Of a stretch of DNA of 64,000 bases, positions 48,883-57,036 are shown in pieces (positions within the stretch are counted from its first letter, which is position 1; each line of letters begins with the position of its first letter). A program made the position numbers and the translations under genes. Source of the DNA: an uncultured Collinsella sp. Its GTDB lineage: Bacteria > Actinomycetota > Coriobacteriia > Coriobacteriales > Coriobacteriaceae. The stretch spans positions 62,001 to 126,000 of the forward strand of contig CABUSV010000001.1 of NCBI GenBank assembly GCA_902494345.1, read 5' to 3'. The notes beneath the pieces were generated by a model. That model was given only the letters and a program-made list of their open reading frames with translations. It was not told the origin of the DNA and made no database searches.

Positions 48883-50646
48883 ATGGCAGATTCCACCACC
48901 GATTACAACAATCTAGATCCCTTGGGTGACGAGGCGGCGGTTGTCGATGAGGTCGATGCCGTCGTCTCGGGCGCTCGCAAGAAGCCGCGCGCTGTCGATA
49001 TGGTCCCCGAGGAGCCCGACGCGATGGCGCCGGACGAGGAATACCAGCTCACGCCGGCGGGTCGCCGCGAGCGCATCGGACAGATTGTTCGCCTGGTCAA
49101 AAAGTACCGCGTGTGGGATAACCTCACGCCGGTTCGTTTGCGCCGCCTGCTCGAGGAACTCGGCCCCATGTTCGTCAAGATGGGGCAGATTCTGGCCAAC
49201 CGGTCCGAGATTCTGCCGCAACGCTTTTGCGACGAGCTGCGTCGTCTGCGCTCCGACGTGGAGCCTGTACCGTACGAGGTCGTACTCAGTTGTCTGGAAG
49301 AAGAATACGGCCTGCGCCTGGGGGAGATGTTCGATGCGATCGACCCCAATCCGCTTGGTAGCGCATCGCTCGCGCAGGTGCACCGCGCTCGTCTGGTGAC
49401 GGGTGAGGACGTGGCCGTCAAGGTGCAGCGCCCCGGTGCGCAGCAGGTTATGGCACAGGACATCGATATCATCCGCTCGGTGGTGCGTATCGTTTCCAAG
49501 TTCGTCAACACCGATCAATTCGTTGACCTGCACGGCGTAGTCGAGGAGTTGTGGACCTCGTTTCGCGAGGAGACCAACTTTTTGGCCGAGGCCAAAAACC
49601 TCAACGACTTCTACGAGTTCCATAAGAGCGTTCATGGCGTGACGTGCCCTAAATCCTATCTGGACCTGTGCACCGAGCACGTGGTGGTTATGGACTACGT
49701 CGACGGCATTTCGATCGCCGATCCTGAACGCTTGGTGGCCGAGGGCTATGACTTGGAAAAGATCGGTGCCGCGATTGTCGAGGACTACTCGACGCAGGTG
49801 CTCGACGACGGCTTTTTCCATGCCGACCCGCATGCGGGAAACATCATTCTCAAGGACGGCATCGTTTACTTTATCGACTTGGGCATGGTCGGGCGTATGT
49901 CGAGTCACGACCGCGGTATCGTCAAGGACATGATTTTCGCCGTGGCCGAGGGTGACGTGCCCAAGCTCAAGGATTCGCTCATGCGCTTCGCCGTGACGCG
50001 TGGCGATTCGGCCGAGCTCGATCATTCAGCGTTTTTGTCCGACCTTGACTTTATCGTGGCTGACTTTGCGGGCCTTGACCTGAAGGATCTGGATATCGGC
50101 GAGTTTTTGACCTCGCTGTTAAACCTCGCGCGTAAGAATGATGTTGAGCTGCCGAGCGTGGTGACGATGTTCGCGCGCGGCATGGTGACGCTCGAGGGTT
50201 TGTTGACCGAGTACATGCCCAACGTCAACATGATCCAGATCATCCAAACGCACATTAAAAACGAGAAAAGCACCTATGCGCGCGTGCGTGATATGGGACG
50301 CGATCTTGCCGCGAGCAGCTATCGCGCGGCAAAAGGCTCGCTCGAGGCGGCTGAGTACCTGGGGCTGGCTTCGCGCATGCTTACGCGCGGCCAGCTTAAG
50401 GTGAACACGCAGATCATGAGCAGCGATAAGGCACTGCGACAGCTGGGCGGAATTATCGACCGCATGTCGATGGCTATCGTTATCGCCGGCCTGTTTATCG
50501 GTTCGTCGGTGGTGTACTACGCGCGCATCGAGCCGGTTGTGTTTGGTATCCCGGTCATTGGCTTTATGGGCTACGTGAGCGCGCTGGTGCTGGCGCTTAT
50601 GCTGGGCCGCAATATCTGGCTCAACAGTCACGGCGGCAGGCACTAG
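48883..50646 (+). CDS. AarF/UbiB-family (ABC1) atypical kinase
   Basis: A 587-residue protein. The ABC1 signature is present: KxGQ loop region LGPMFVKMGQILANR, an Ala-rich loop PLGSASLAQVHRA, VAVKVQRPG (ATP Lys), EETNFLAEAKN, FHADPHAGNI (catalytic loop) and FIDLGMVG (metal-binding Asp). Two C-terminal transmembrane helices (about 525-580) anchor it to the membrane. UbiB-like proteins support isoprenoid quinone metabolism; an anaerobe might use this for menaquinone or lipid handling, which is inference. It has an extended acidic N-terminus of ~55 residues. Confidence 0.92.
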   Translation: MADSTTDYNNLDPLGDEAAVVDEVDAVVSGARKKPRAVDMVPEEPDAMAPDEEYQLTPAGRRERIGQIVRLVKKYRVWDNLTPVRLRRLLEELGPMFVKMGQILANRSEILPQRFCDELRRLRSDVEPVPYEVVLSCLEEEYGLRLGEMFDAIDPNPLGSASLAQVHRARLVTGEDVAVKVQRPGAQQVMAQDIDIIRSVVRIVSKFVNTDQFVDLHGVVEELWTSFREETNFLAEAKNLNDFYEFHKSVHGVTCPKSYLDLCTEHVVVMDYVDGISIADPERLVAEGYDLEKIGAAIVEDYSTQVLDDGFFHADPHAGNIILKDGIVYFIDLGMVGRMSSHDRGIVKDMIFAVAEGDVPKLKDSLMRFAVTRGDSAELDHSAFLSDLDFIVADFAGLDLKDLDIGEFLTSLLNLARKNDVELPSVVTMFARGMVTLEGLLTEYMPNVNMIQIIQTHIKNEKSTYARVRDMGRDLAASSYRAAKGSLEAAEYLGLASRMLTRGQLKVNTQIMSSDKALRQLGGIIDRMSMAIVIAGLFIGSSVVYYARIEPVVFGIPVIGFMGYVSALVLALMLGRNIWLNSHGGRH

Positions 50647-50697
50647 AGGCTGCGGCCGTCACCGCATTTTCCTATCGCAAACAATAGCTTTTACCTT

Positions 50698-50726
50698 GGG
50701 CTTCGCCTGCGTGCGAGGCCCTTTTG
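50698..50726 (+). terminator. terminator after the AarF/UbiB gene
   Basis: GGGCTTCGC (50698-50706) pairs with GCGAGGCCC (50713-50721), then TTTT. Confidence 0.8.
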
Positions 50727-50752
50727 CGTGATACCATTTTGACGGTAATAAT
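50724..50752 (+). promoter_or_regulatory. promoter of the riboswitch operon
   Basis: TTGCGT (50724-50729), 16-bp spacer, TAATAAT (50746-50752). It overlaps the U-run of the preceding terminator and lies directly before the riboswitch. Confidence 0.5.
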
Positions 50753-50757
50753 CGATG

Positions 50758-50935
50758 GCCTAGATGGTGGTGCGGAGACGCACGAATGCGCGGTTATCCT
50801 GCGCATTTGGGAGAATCGGGGTGCAAGTCCCCGGCTGTACCAGTAACCGTAATTCCTCTTGGCTCGGGATGCTCGCGTCGCAGATCGGACGACGTGCCCG
50901 AGTCGTTAAGGTTAAGTCGGATCGCCTCCCGTCTT
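50758..50935 (+). promoter_or_regulatory. cobalamin riboswitch
   Basis: The conserved core is recognisable in order: a GTGC/GCAC stem (50770-50783), an AATGCGC/GCGCATT stem (50785-50807), GGGAGAATCGGGGTGCAAGTCC (50810-50830 region), CCGGCTGTACCAGTAACCGTAA, a long GCTCGGG/CCCGAGT arm, and the B12 box AAGTCGGATCGCC (50914-50926). The following CCTCCC (50925-50930) can pair with GGAGGG (50978-50983) just before an ATG at 50996, a plausible translational switch. A GC-rich stem (50936-50969) lies between. It precedes the two DUF4430 surface-protein genes. Confidence 0.88.
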
Positions 50936-51076
50936 GCATGCGGCTGCGGCTTTTGCCGCCGGTGTGCATAGGGCTCTGGAGGGAAGGGGGTCCCGATGGG
51001 GGAACTCGAGCGCAACATGCGCGATGACGTGGGGCAGTCTCAAGGCAACGCTCCAAGTACAGACAGTAGGAGACAA

Positions 51077-54000
51077 ATGGATATGTTTGAGGACGAGCGC
51101 CAGCGCGTCTCGCATCGCCGTGGCGCGATTGCGCGCGATGTAGCCAAGCGCGGCCTGGTGGCATTCCTGGCCTTCGCGATGGCCTTTGGCACCACGCCGG
51201 CTCAGCTGTGGGCCGAGGGCGCTGAGGGCATTGCCGAGGCTGTGGCTCAGGCTGCGACGCCGGGCGAGGACGCAGCGCTTGCGGGCGGTACCGCTGAGCA
51301 GAGCGGCGCCGAGGTTTCGGATTCTGGGAGCGCGTCTGCAACTAGTGTCGCCACAACTGAGGCGGCAACTGGCGACGAAGGCTCGGCGACGGGGGAGAGC
51401 CCTGCCACGAGCGAGCAGTCTTCGACGGCATCCGCTGGCCAAGCAGGATCTGCCGCCGCGGCTGCCATCCAGACAGAGAACCCGACAGAAACCGGCGATG
51501 TCGCCAAGAAGCAGGTCGAGGTCTCGTTCTCGATTATCGGCACCGATGCCGACGGCAAGGCTCAGACCTGGGTGGCACCCACGCAGCTCAAGCTCGACGA
51601 GGGCGCGACGGCTGCGGATGCCTTCGTTAAGCTGCAGCAGAAGACGGGCTTCAAGGCAGACTACGATCCGAACACGGCATACGGTTTCTACCTCAAAAGC
51701 ATCACATCCCCGAGCGATGGCCGTACGCTTGCCTTCGATCCGACGACTTATGCCTTCTGGCAGCTGTTCGTCGACGGCGCGTCTTCCTCGGTTGGCGCGA
51801 GCAGCGTCAAGCTCACCCAGGGGCAGAAGATTGAGTTTGCCTATACGGCTGGTAGCTCGTCCCCTGTCGTTAAAGACCAGGTTGCCGCAAATGTGACCGT
51901 CATTGGTCGCGATGCCCAGGGCAAGACTCAGACTTGGGTCGATAACGCGCAGTATGTGGTGACGTCCGGTTCGAGCGCGCTTGATCTTACGAAGGTCGCA
52001 CTCGAGGCGAACGACATTGACGCCGTTGCTGCGGGCTCCTTCATTCTGAGCCTTAAGTACAACGGTGTTGAGCTGGGTACGCCCCAAGATTATTCGACCT
52101 ATTGGCAGCTGTTCATCAACGGCAAGTCGAGTGACTATACGGCGGACAATGTCACCATCCATGCCGGCGATACCGTCACGTGGTTCTACGGTGGCTGGGG
52201 CGACCAGTTGCCGTCCGATTCTGTCCATGCTTCTGTTCAGGTTCTCGGTAAGGACAAGGACGGCAAGCAGCAGGTTTGGGCTTCGACGGGTCAGACGAGT
52301 CTCAAGGCAGGCTCCACTGCCAAGGATCTCCTTGAGCAGGTCGGCCTTACTCTCGATGCTGGCGAATCGTCTTGGGGCTGGTTCCTCAACGGCATTTATT
52401 CGCCCTTCGATGGTAAGTCCTATTGTGGCTATGATGCTGCGACCAATAGCTATTGGCGCTTCTACGTAAATGGCAAGTTCGCCGACGTTGGCGCCGGTGC
52501 CTACAAGCTCCAGGAGGGTGACGCCGTCACCTTTATGTATGGTGCTGACGCCGGTGCCCTTCCTGGCCAGGTTCTTGGTTCTGTCGATGTTATCGGTCCC
52601 GATGTCAACGGGAACAATACGCGTTGGGGCACGGCAAGCAATGTTTCTCTGCCCGAAGGCTCCACGGCCCAGAACCTTATTGAGGCAGTTCTGAAGGCCA
52701 AGGGCGTTGCGTACAACGGCTCCCAGAGTGGTGAGTACTGGTTCCTGAATTCCATTACTTCGCCGTTTGATCACAAACCGTATGGTTGGGATGCTGCGAC
52801 CAATAAATATTGGCATCTGTATATCAACGGAGAGCCCTCCTTACTTTGCGCCAATCAGATTACGCTCAAGAGCGGCGATAAGGTCACGCTTGCCTATACC
52901 ACCGAAAATTCGCCCATGCCCGATCCCGACAAGATTGTCGTGGATCCGAGCGCGACGACTCCTGATTGGGATGCCGAGTGGGCCGGCTACGGCAACAGTG
53001 GCAACGGTTCGACCGTAACGGATGCCAAGACGCCTGCGCAGGCCGCCGGTCTTAAGTGGGCCTTCGATTGGAAGGCCGAGTCTGGTCAGCAGTATGCCAA
53101 CTGCAGCGAGCCTGTCATTGCTAACGGCTTTGTGTACATCGCGACCGAGAACGAGCTCATTAAGATCGATTCGTCCACGGGCAAAAAGGTTGCCTCTGCG
53201 CCGCTTGCCTCCAAGGTGAGCTATACCTCTCGTCCGATCTATACCAATGGCCTTATCATCGTTCCGCTCAACGGCGGTGCGGTCCAGGCGATTACTGCAG
53301 ACAAGCTGATCTGCAAGTGGCTGACGCCTGGTTTGACGGACTTGACGCAGAGCTCCTGCACCGTCGTTTCGGACGGCGAGTACGTCTATGTAGGCTCGGT
53401 CGATATTTCGTATGACGAGAATTACAACGCGACCTACGGCAACGGTTCCTTTACGCGCATCAAGATCACCACAGGCGAAGTCTCTTGGCAGAACATCGAC
53501 CCTGCCGAGGGCTATTACTGGACTGGTGCGGCTTTGACGGATAAGTATGCCATCGTTCCTACGAGCGCGGGTACGCTTAAGTGCATTGATAAGACGACGG
53601 GCGACGTCGTTTCGACCATGAAGCTCGGCGCTCTCGCGAACGCCGACTGTGTCGCCGATCCGTCCAATGGTTCGACCTTCTATCAGATGACGCACGATGG
53701 AAAGCTCCATGTGATTTCGCTTTCGGCGAAGGGCGTACTGAGCGAGCAGAAGACGGTCGACCTGGGTCTTACTAATAACATGAGCGCACCGGCGGTGGCT
53801 GGCGAAAACTTGATTGTCGGCGGACAGACGGCTACTGGCTCTGCTCTGGCTCTCTATAATCTGAAGACCGGTAAGACCACGATGGTCACCGCTGCTGACG
53901 GCAAGGCACTGCCGGCTGGCCTCAACGGTATTGCTGCTACTCCGCTGGTGAGTGTTCAGGGCGGCAAGACCTATGTGTACTTCACCGTTAACAGCGCGGA

Positions 54001-54865
54001 TAGCAAGGATTACGTCAACTACTCTGCTGGTGGTGGCGTGTATCGCTATACGCTCGGCGATGCAGAGGCGACGCAGATTTATGATGCGGCTGGCCATTAC
54101 CAGTACTGTGACTCTCCGGTCATTGCCGATGCATCTGGCAACCTGTACTACATCAATGATTCGGGTACTTTGTTCAAGCTGGGGGCTGTTGAGTCTTGGA
54201 CGGTTGCCTTTAATTCCAATGGCGGGTCTGCTTGCGACACTAAGTTTGTTGCTACGGCCGACGGCAAGCTGGTCAAGCCGGCCGATCCGACGCGCGATGG
54301 CTACACTTTCGGCGGTTGGTTCACCGATGAGGCTTGCACGCAGGCGTATGACTTCAGTACGCCGGTGACGGCCGATCTGACGCTGTATGCCAAGTGGACC
54401 AAGAATGCTGTTAACCCTGGCGGCGATGGCGGTTCTGGCACTAATGGTGGCAACGGTGGCGCTGGCAACGGTTCCGGTGCTGGCACTGACGCGGGTTCTG
54501 GCTCCGGCACGAAGGGCCAGCAGGCTGGCGGCGCTGTCGCCCCGGGTCAGAAGCCGGTGACCAAGACGACGGTGTCGACCAAGACCGAGACCAAGGAAAA
54601 CAAGTCCGACAAGAAGGGCTCCGATAAGTCCGATAAGAAGGACGAGAAGAAGTCTGACAAGAAGTCTGACAAGAAGGACAGCAAGTCCGACAAGAAGTCC
54701 GATTCCAAGTCCGATGCGGGTGCTGCTTCCACGACCACTGCTAAGAAGTCCTCTAGTGCTTCCGAGCAGGAGACTGGCACCAATCCGCTCGCCATCGTCG
54801 GCGTTGCCGCCGGCGTCATCGGACTCGCCATCGTCGGCGTGTTCGTGTTCACCAAACGTCGGTAG
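51077..54865 (+). CDS. cell-surface protein with four transcobalamin-like DUF4430 domains and a beta-propeller
   Basis: A 1262-residue protein (start at 51077 after AGGAG; ATG 50996 would add 27 residues). A signal peptide with core LVAFLAFAMAFG and an acidic Ala/Ser/Thr linker are followed by four DUF4430-type repeats at roughly residues 145-262, 269-376, 382-492 and 499-612. Each ends in the pattern WxFYxNG...L..GD.V...Y, as in the C-terminal domain of transcobalamin/intrinsic factor. A PQQ-like beta-propeller follows (about 658-1038), then an InlB/Listeria-Bacteroides repeat (YTFGGWFTDEA, about 1040-1111), a Gly-rich linker, a Lys/Ser/Asp repeat (KKSDKK units), one helix and KRR. Placement behind a cobalamin riboswitch suggests corrinoid binding at the cell surface. 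The helix-KRR end lacks a clear LPxTG. Confidence 0.88.
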   Translation: MDMFEDERQRVSHRRGAIARDVAKRGLVAFLAFAMAFGTTPAQLWAEGAEGIAEAVAQAATPGEDAALAGGTAEQSGAEVSDSGSASATSVATTEAATGDEGSATGESPATSEQSSTASAGQAGSAAAAAIQTENPTETGDVAKKQVEVSFSIIGTDADGKAQTWVAPTQLKLDEGATAADAFVKLQQKTGFKADYDPNTAYGFYLKSITSPSDGRTLAFDPTTYAFWQLFVDGASSSVGASSVKLTQGQKIEFAYTAGSSSPVVKDQVAANVTVIGRDAQGKTQTWVDNAQYVVTSGSSALDLTKVALEANDIDAVAAGSFILSLKYNGVELGTPQDYSTYWQLFINGKSSDYTADNVTIHAGDTVTWFYGGWGDQLPSDSVHASVQVLGKDKDGKQQVWASTGQTSLKAGSTAKDLLEQVGLTLDAGESSWGWFLNGIYSPFDGKSYCGYDAATNSYWRFYVNGKFADVGAGAYKLQEGDAVTFMYGADAGALPGQVLGSVDVIGPDVNGNNTRWGTASNVSLPEGSTAQNLIEAVLKAKGVAYNGSQSGEYWFLNSITSPFDHKPYGWDAATNKYWHLYINGEPSLLCANQITLKSGDKVTLAYTTENSPMPDPDKIVVDPSATTPDWDAEWAGYGNSGNGSTVTDAKTPAQAAGLKWAFDWKAESGQQYANCSEPVIANGFVYIATENELIKIDSSTGKKVASAPLASKVSYTSRPIYTNGLIIVPLNGGAVQAITADKLICKWLTPGLTDLTQSSCTVVSDGEYVYVGSVDISYDENYNATYGNGSFTRIKITTGEVSWQNIDPAEGYYWTGAALTDKYAIVPTSAGTLKCIDKTTGDVVSTMKLGALANADCVADPSNGSTFYQMTHDGKLHVISLSAKGVLSEQKTVDLGLTNNMSAPAVAGENLIVGGQTATGSALALYNLKTGKTTMVTAADGKALPAGLNGIAATPLVSVQGGKTYVYFTVNSADSKDYVNYSAGGGVYRYTLGDAEATQIYDAAGHYQYCDSPVIADASGNLYYINDSGTLFKLGAVESWTVAFNSNGGSACDTKFVATADGKLVKPADPTRDGYTFGGWFTDEACTQAYDFSTPVTADLTLYAKWTKNAVNPGGDGGSGTNGGNGGAGNGSGAGTDAGSGSGTKGQQAGGAVAPGQKPVTKTTVSTKTETKENKSDKKGSDKSDKKDEKKSDKKSDKKDSKSDKKSDSKSDAGAASTTTAKKSSSASEQETGTNPLAIVGVAAGVIGLAIVGVFVFTKRR

Positions 54866-54874
54866 GTGAGGGCT

Positions 54875-55777
54875 GTGTCCAATAAATCCAAGGACGCTGA
54901 CCCCAAGCAACCAGATTCCTCGTTCATTCAGTTCGATGATGCAAAGCAACAGGGCACCGTTTCGGCGGCGTCCGCCCCTCGACGGAAGGCGCTCCTTGGC
55001 GTTCTGACTGCCGCGTGCACCATTCTGACCGTCGTCTCGCTGGGCTTTGTCCATCCCTCCGAGAGTGGCGCCTGGTCCATTGACTGGATCGTTCAGACCG
55101 TGACGGGGGAGAGCGTCGTCACCAAGGACACCAAGGCGTCTGGCTCGACTACGACTTCGGGCGAGGTCAGTTCCGAGGACTCCAAGTCATCGAATGATGC
55201 AAAAGACGAGTCCAAGGGTTCGAACGACGGCAAGGACGATTCTGAGTCTTCGGACAAGGAATCGGATAAAAGCTCGGATAGCAAGAAGTCCGATGGTCAG
55301 GACGGCAAAAAGTCTGGCGATAAATCCGCTGCCCAAAATACGGGAGCCGGTGATACTTCCAATGTGTCTGGTGGTGCTTCTTCGGGCGGTGGCCAGTCGT
55401 CTGATGGAGCCTCATTCTCTAATGGTGGAAACGCCTCCTCGGGCGGCCAGAGCGGCTCACAGGAGTCCAACTACGTAACGGTGACGGTTTCGGTCACATC
55501 GAGCGCCGTGGGCAATCCTGTGTCCTCTGGTGGCACCTTTACCTTTAACGAAGGCGCTACCGTCTACGATGCCCTGTGCGCGCTGGGCCTTTCTGTCAAC
55601 GCACATGGCTCGTCGTACGGCACGTATGTCTCCGCGATTGGTGGTTTGGCCGAGAAACAGCACGGCGGCACGAGCGGCTGGATGTACTCCGTCAACGGCA
55701 CAACGCCCATGACGGCCTGCAGCAACTACGTTCTCTCCAACGGCGACAACGTGGTTTGGTATTACGTGACAGGCTAG
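54875..55777 (+). CDS. membrane-anchored protein with one transcobalamin-like DUF4430 domain
   Basis: A 300-residue protein. The GTG at 54875 is preferred, with AGGTGAGG overlapping the end of the previous gene; GTG 54866 is an alternative. The start lies 9 bp after the upstream stop, so the pair is translationally coupled. After a basic stretch comes one hydrophobic helix (LLGVLTAACTILTVVSLGFV, about residues 40-60), a Ser/Asp/Lys/Gly-rich disordered spacer (~130 residues), and a single C-terminal DUF4430 domain with GTFTFNEGATVYDALCALG and TSGWMYSVNG...LSNGDNVVWYY. This is the same domain as in the larger neighbour, so the two likely act together, perhaps passing corrinoid from the surface towards an importer. 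It ends at a terminator. Confidence 0.87.
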   Translation: MSNKSKDADPKQPDSSFIQFDDAKQQGTVSAASAPRRKALLGVLTAACTILTVVSLGFVHPSESGAWSIDWIVQTVTGESVVTKDTKASGSTTTSGEVSSEDSKSSNDAKDESKGSNDGKDDSESSDKESDKSSDSKKSDGQDGKKSGDKSAAQNTGAGDTSNVSGGASSGGGQSSDGASFSNGGNASSGGQSGSQESNYVTVTVSVTSSAVGNPVSSGGTFTFNEGATVYDALCALGLSVNAHGSSYGTYVSAIGGLAEKQHGGTSGWMYSVNGTTPMTACSNYVLSNGDNVVWYYVTG

Positions 55778-55799
55778 AGGCCTCGACATAGCGCGCCAG

Positions 55800-55838
55800 A
55801 CGGGCGGTTCGGACAAACATCCGGGCCGCCCGTTTTTC
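55800..55838 (+). terminator. terminator of the DUF4430 operon
   Basis: ACGGGCGG (55800-55807) pairs with CCGCCCGT (55826-55833), with an inner CGGA/TCCG stem; TTTTT follows. Confidence 0.85.
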
Positions 55839-55876
55839 ATGCGTAGAGGACTGGGTCGCTGGGTCTCTCGGCAAAC

Positions 55877-55910
55877 AAAAAACCGGTTGGAATGGGAATT
55901 CCAACCGGTT
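55877..55910 (-). terminator. terminator of the first GtrA gene
   Basis: AACCGGTTGGAAT (55881-55893) and ATTCCAACCGGTT (55898-55910) are perfect 13-bp arms; the minus-strand transcript continues TTTTTT. Confidence 0.9.
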
Positions 55911-55935
55911 GTACATTCAAGCAAATAGCGATCGA

Positions 55936-56343
55936 CTACGACCGTGCGCCCTCGAGGAAGAAGCGGCGGCTGAAGTAGTTGTACCAGGTGACCAAGAACG
56001 TGGCGATGGCCTTCATGGCCTGGTAGCCGATGCTCAAAAACGTGACGCCCACAAACATGTACAGGTCGTTGAGGCCCAGGCCGATCACCGACAGGATGGT
56101 GAAGATCGTGAACTCGCGCTTGCGGCTCATGCCTTCGCGGTGGTCGAACACGTACTTCATGCTGAGCCAGTAGTTGACCACGACGGACGTGATAAACGAA
56201 ACCGTGGTGCTCATCAAAAAGTCGAGGTGGAACAGCTCGACGAGCGCAATGAGTATGCCCCAGTCGATGCCAAAGGAGATAAGACCCACGACAGCAAACT
56301 TGAGGAACTGCTTGGTATGAGGCTGTGCCAGCGCCTTGCGCAC
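55936..56343 (-). CDS. GtrA-family membrane protein
   Basis: A 135-residue protein with four transmembrane helices. FLKFAVVGLISFGIDWGIL and the central NYWLSMKYVFDHREG are typical of GtrA/DPMS-like flippase proteins that move polyprenyl-linked sugars for cell-envelope decoration. It starts with GTG at 56343. A second GtrA paralog lies 220 bp upstream on the same strand; the region between them is rich in palindromes. Confidence 0.9.
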   Translation of the reverse strand: MRKALAQPHTKQFLKFAVVGLISFGIDWGILIALVELFHLDFLMSTTVSFITSVVVNYWLSMKYVFDHREGMSRKREFTIFTILSVIGLGLNDLYMFVGVTFLSIGYQAMKAIATFLVTWYNYFSRRFFLEGARS

Positions 56344-56440
56344 GTAATCACATCCAATGCGTTGATGAATCGAGCAGAGGATACTTTAGAGCTTTTACAA
56401 GGGAAACGTAAGGTCTTTGCCAAGAACTATATGAACTCGC

Positions 56441-56536
56441 CAAATTTTCAAGAGCTAATCCGCAAACGTTGAAAATTTGCCCGTAAACGAGCGACACCCA
56501 CGGACGATACTGCGCTGAGTGCGCGTCGTCCGTGGG
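56441..56536. repeat. two adjacent perfect hairpins between the GtrA genes
   Basis: CAAATTTTCAA (56441-56451) pairs with TTGAAAATTTG (56469-56479), and CCCACGGACGA (56497-56507) pairs with TCGTCCGTGGG (56526-56536), both perfect over 11 bp. Neither has a U-run on the minus strand, so they may be leader structures or palindromic repeats. Confidence 0.65.
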
Positions 56537-56562
56537 CGCCGTAATGCTGCAGGGGTTTCGAG

Positions 56563-56958
56563 CTATTTTGTCTCGTCGCCCTCCAGGAAGATTTTTCGGG
56601 TCACAAAGTTGTAGACCATGACAAGCGCGGTGGCGCAGATCTTGGCGATATTGGCCTCGAGTCCCAGGCCGGCGTTGAGCGCCAGCACGATGCCGTCGTT
56701 GAGCACCAAACCGATCACGGACAGCACGACAAAGATGATGAACTCGCGGCGGCGGCTCATGCCTTCTTTGTGCGCAAACACGTACTTCATGCTTGCGAGG
56801 TAGTTAAAGATGAGTGAGATGATAAAGCCGCTGGTGTTGGCGATTAGGATGTTGAGGCCCAGACCGTAGTGGAGCAGATTCATAATGCCAAAGTCGATAA
56901 TCGTGGCAATGACACCGACGACGCCAAATTTCATGATCTGCGCAAGGAGCTTTTGCAT
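56563..56958 (-). CDS. GtrA-family membrane protein (second paralog)
   Basis: A 131-residue, four-helix GtrA protein: IMKFGVVGVIATIIDFGIMN and YLASMKYVFAHKEGMSRRREF, close to the first copy in both helices and loop. The start at 56958 gives the usual family length and follows GGCAGG; a TTG at 57019-57021 would add 21 residues but has no clear ribosome site. The paralogs probably serve different glycosylated lipid carriers or work as a pair. Confidence 0.88.
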   Translation of the reverse strand: MQKLLAQIMKFGVVGVIATIIDFGIMNLLHYGLGLNILIANTSGFIISLIFNYLASMKYVFAHKEGMSRRREFIIFVVLSVIGLVLNDGIVLALNAGLGLEANIAKICATALVMVYNFVTRKIFLEGDETK

Positions 56959-57036
56959 AGTACCTGCCTTAAGCTGGCGCCGAAGCGCCGCGGGGATGAC
57001 AAACTTAGCAAGTTTAGCCAATCCCCGCGGGTGGTG

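Noticed and set aside
50912..52816. Large minus-strand ORF covering the riboswitch and the start of the DUF4430 gene
   Set aside because: Antisense to well-supported domains and to the riboswitch; no family features.
54590..54720. Lys/Ser/Asp codon repeat as a CRISPR or minisatellite
   Set aside because: The repeat follows reading-frame units (KSDKK) inside a wall-spanning protein tail and has no spacers.
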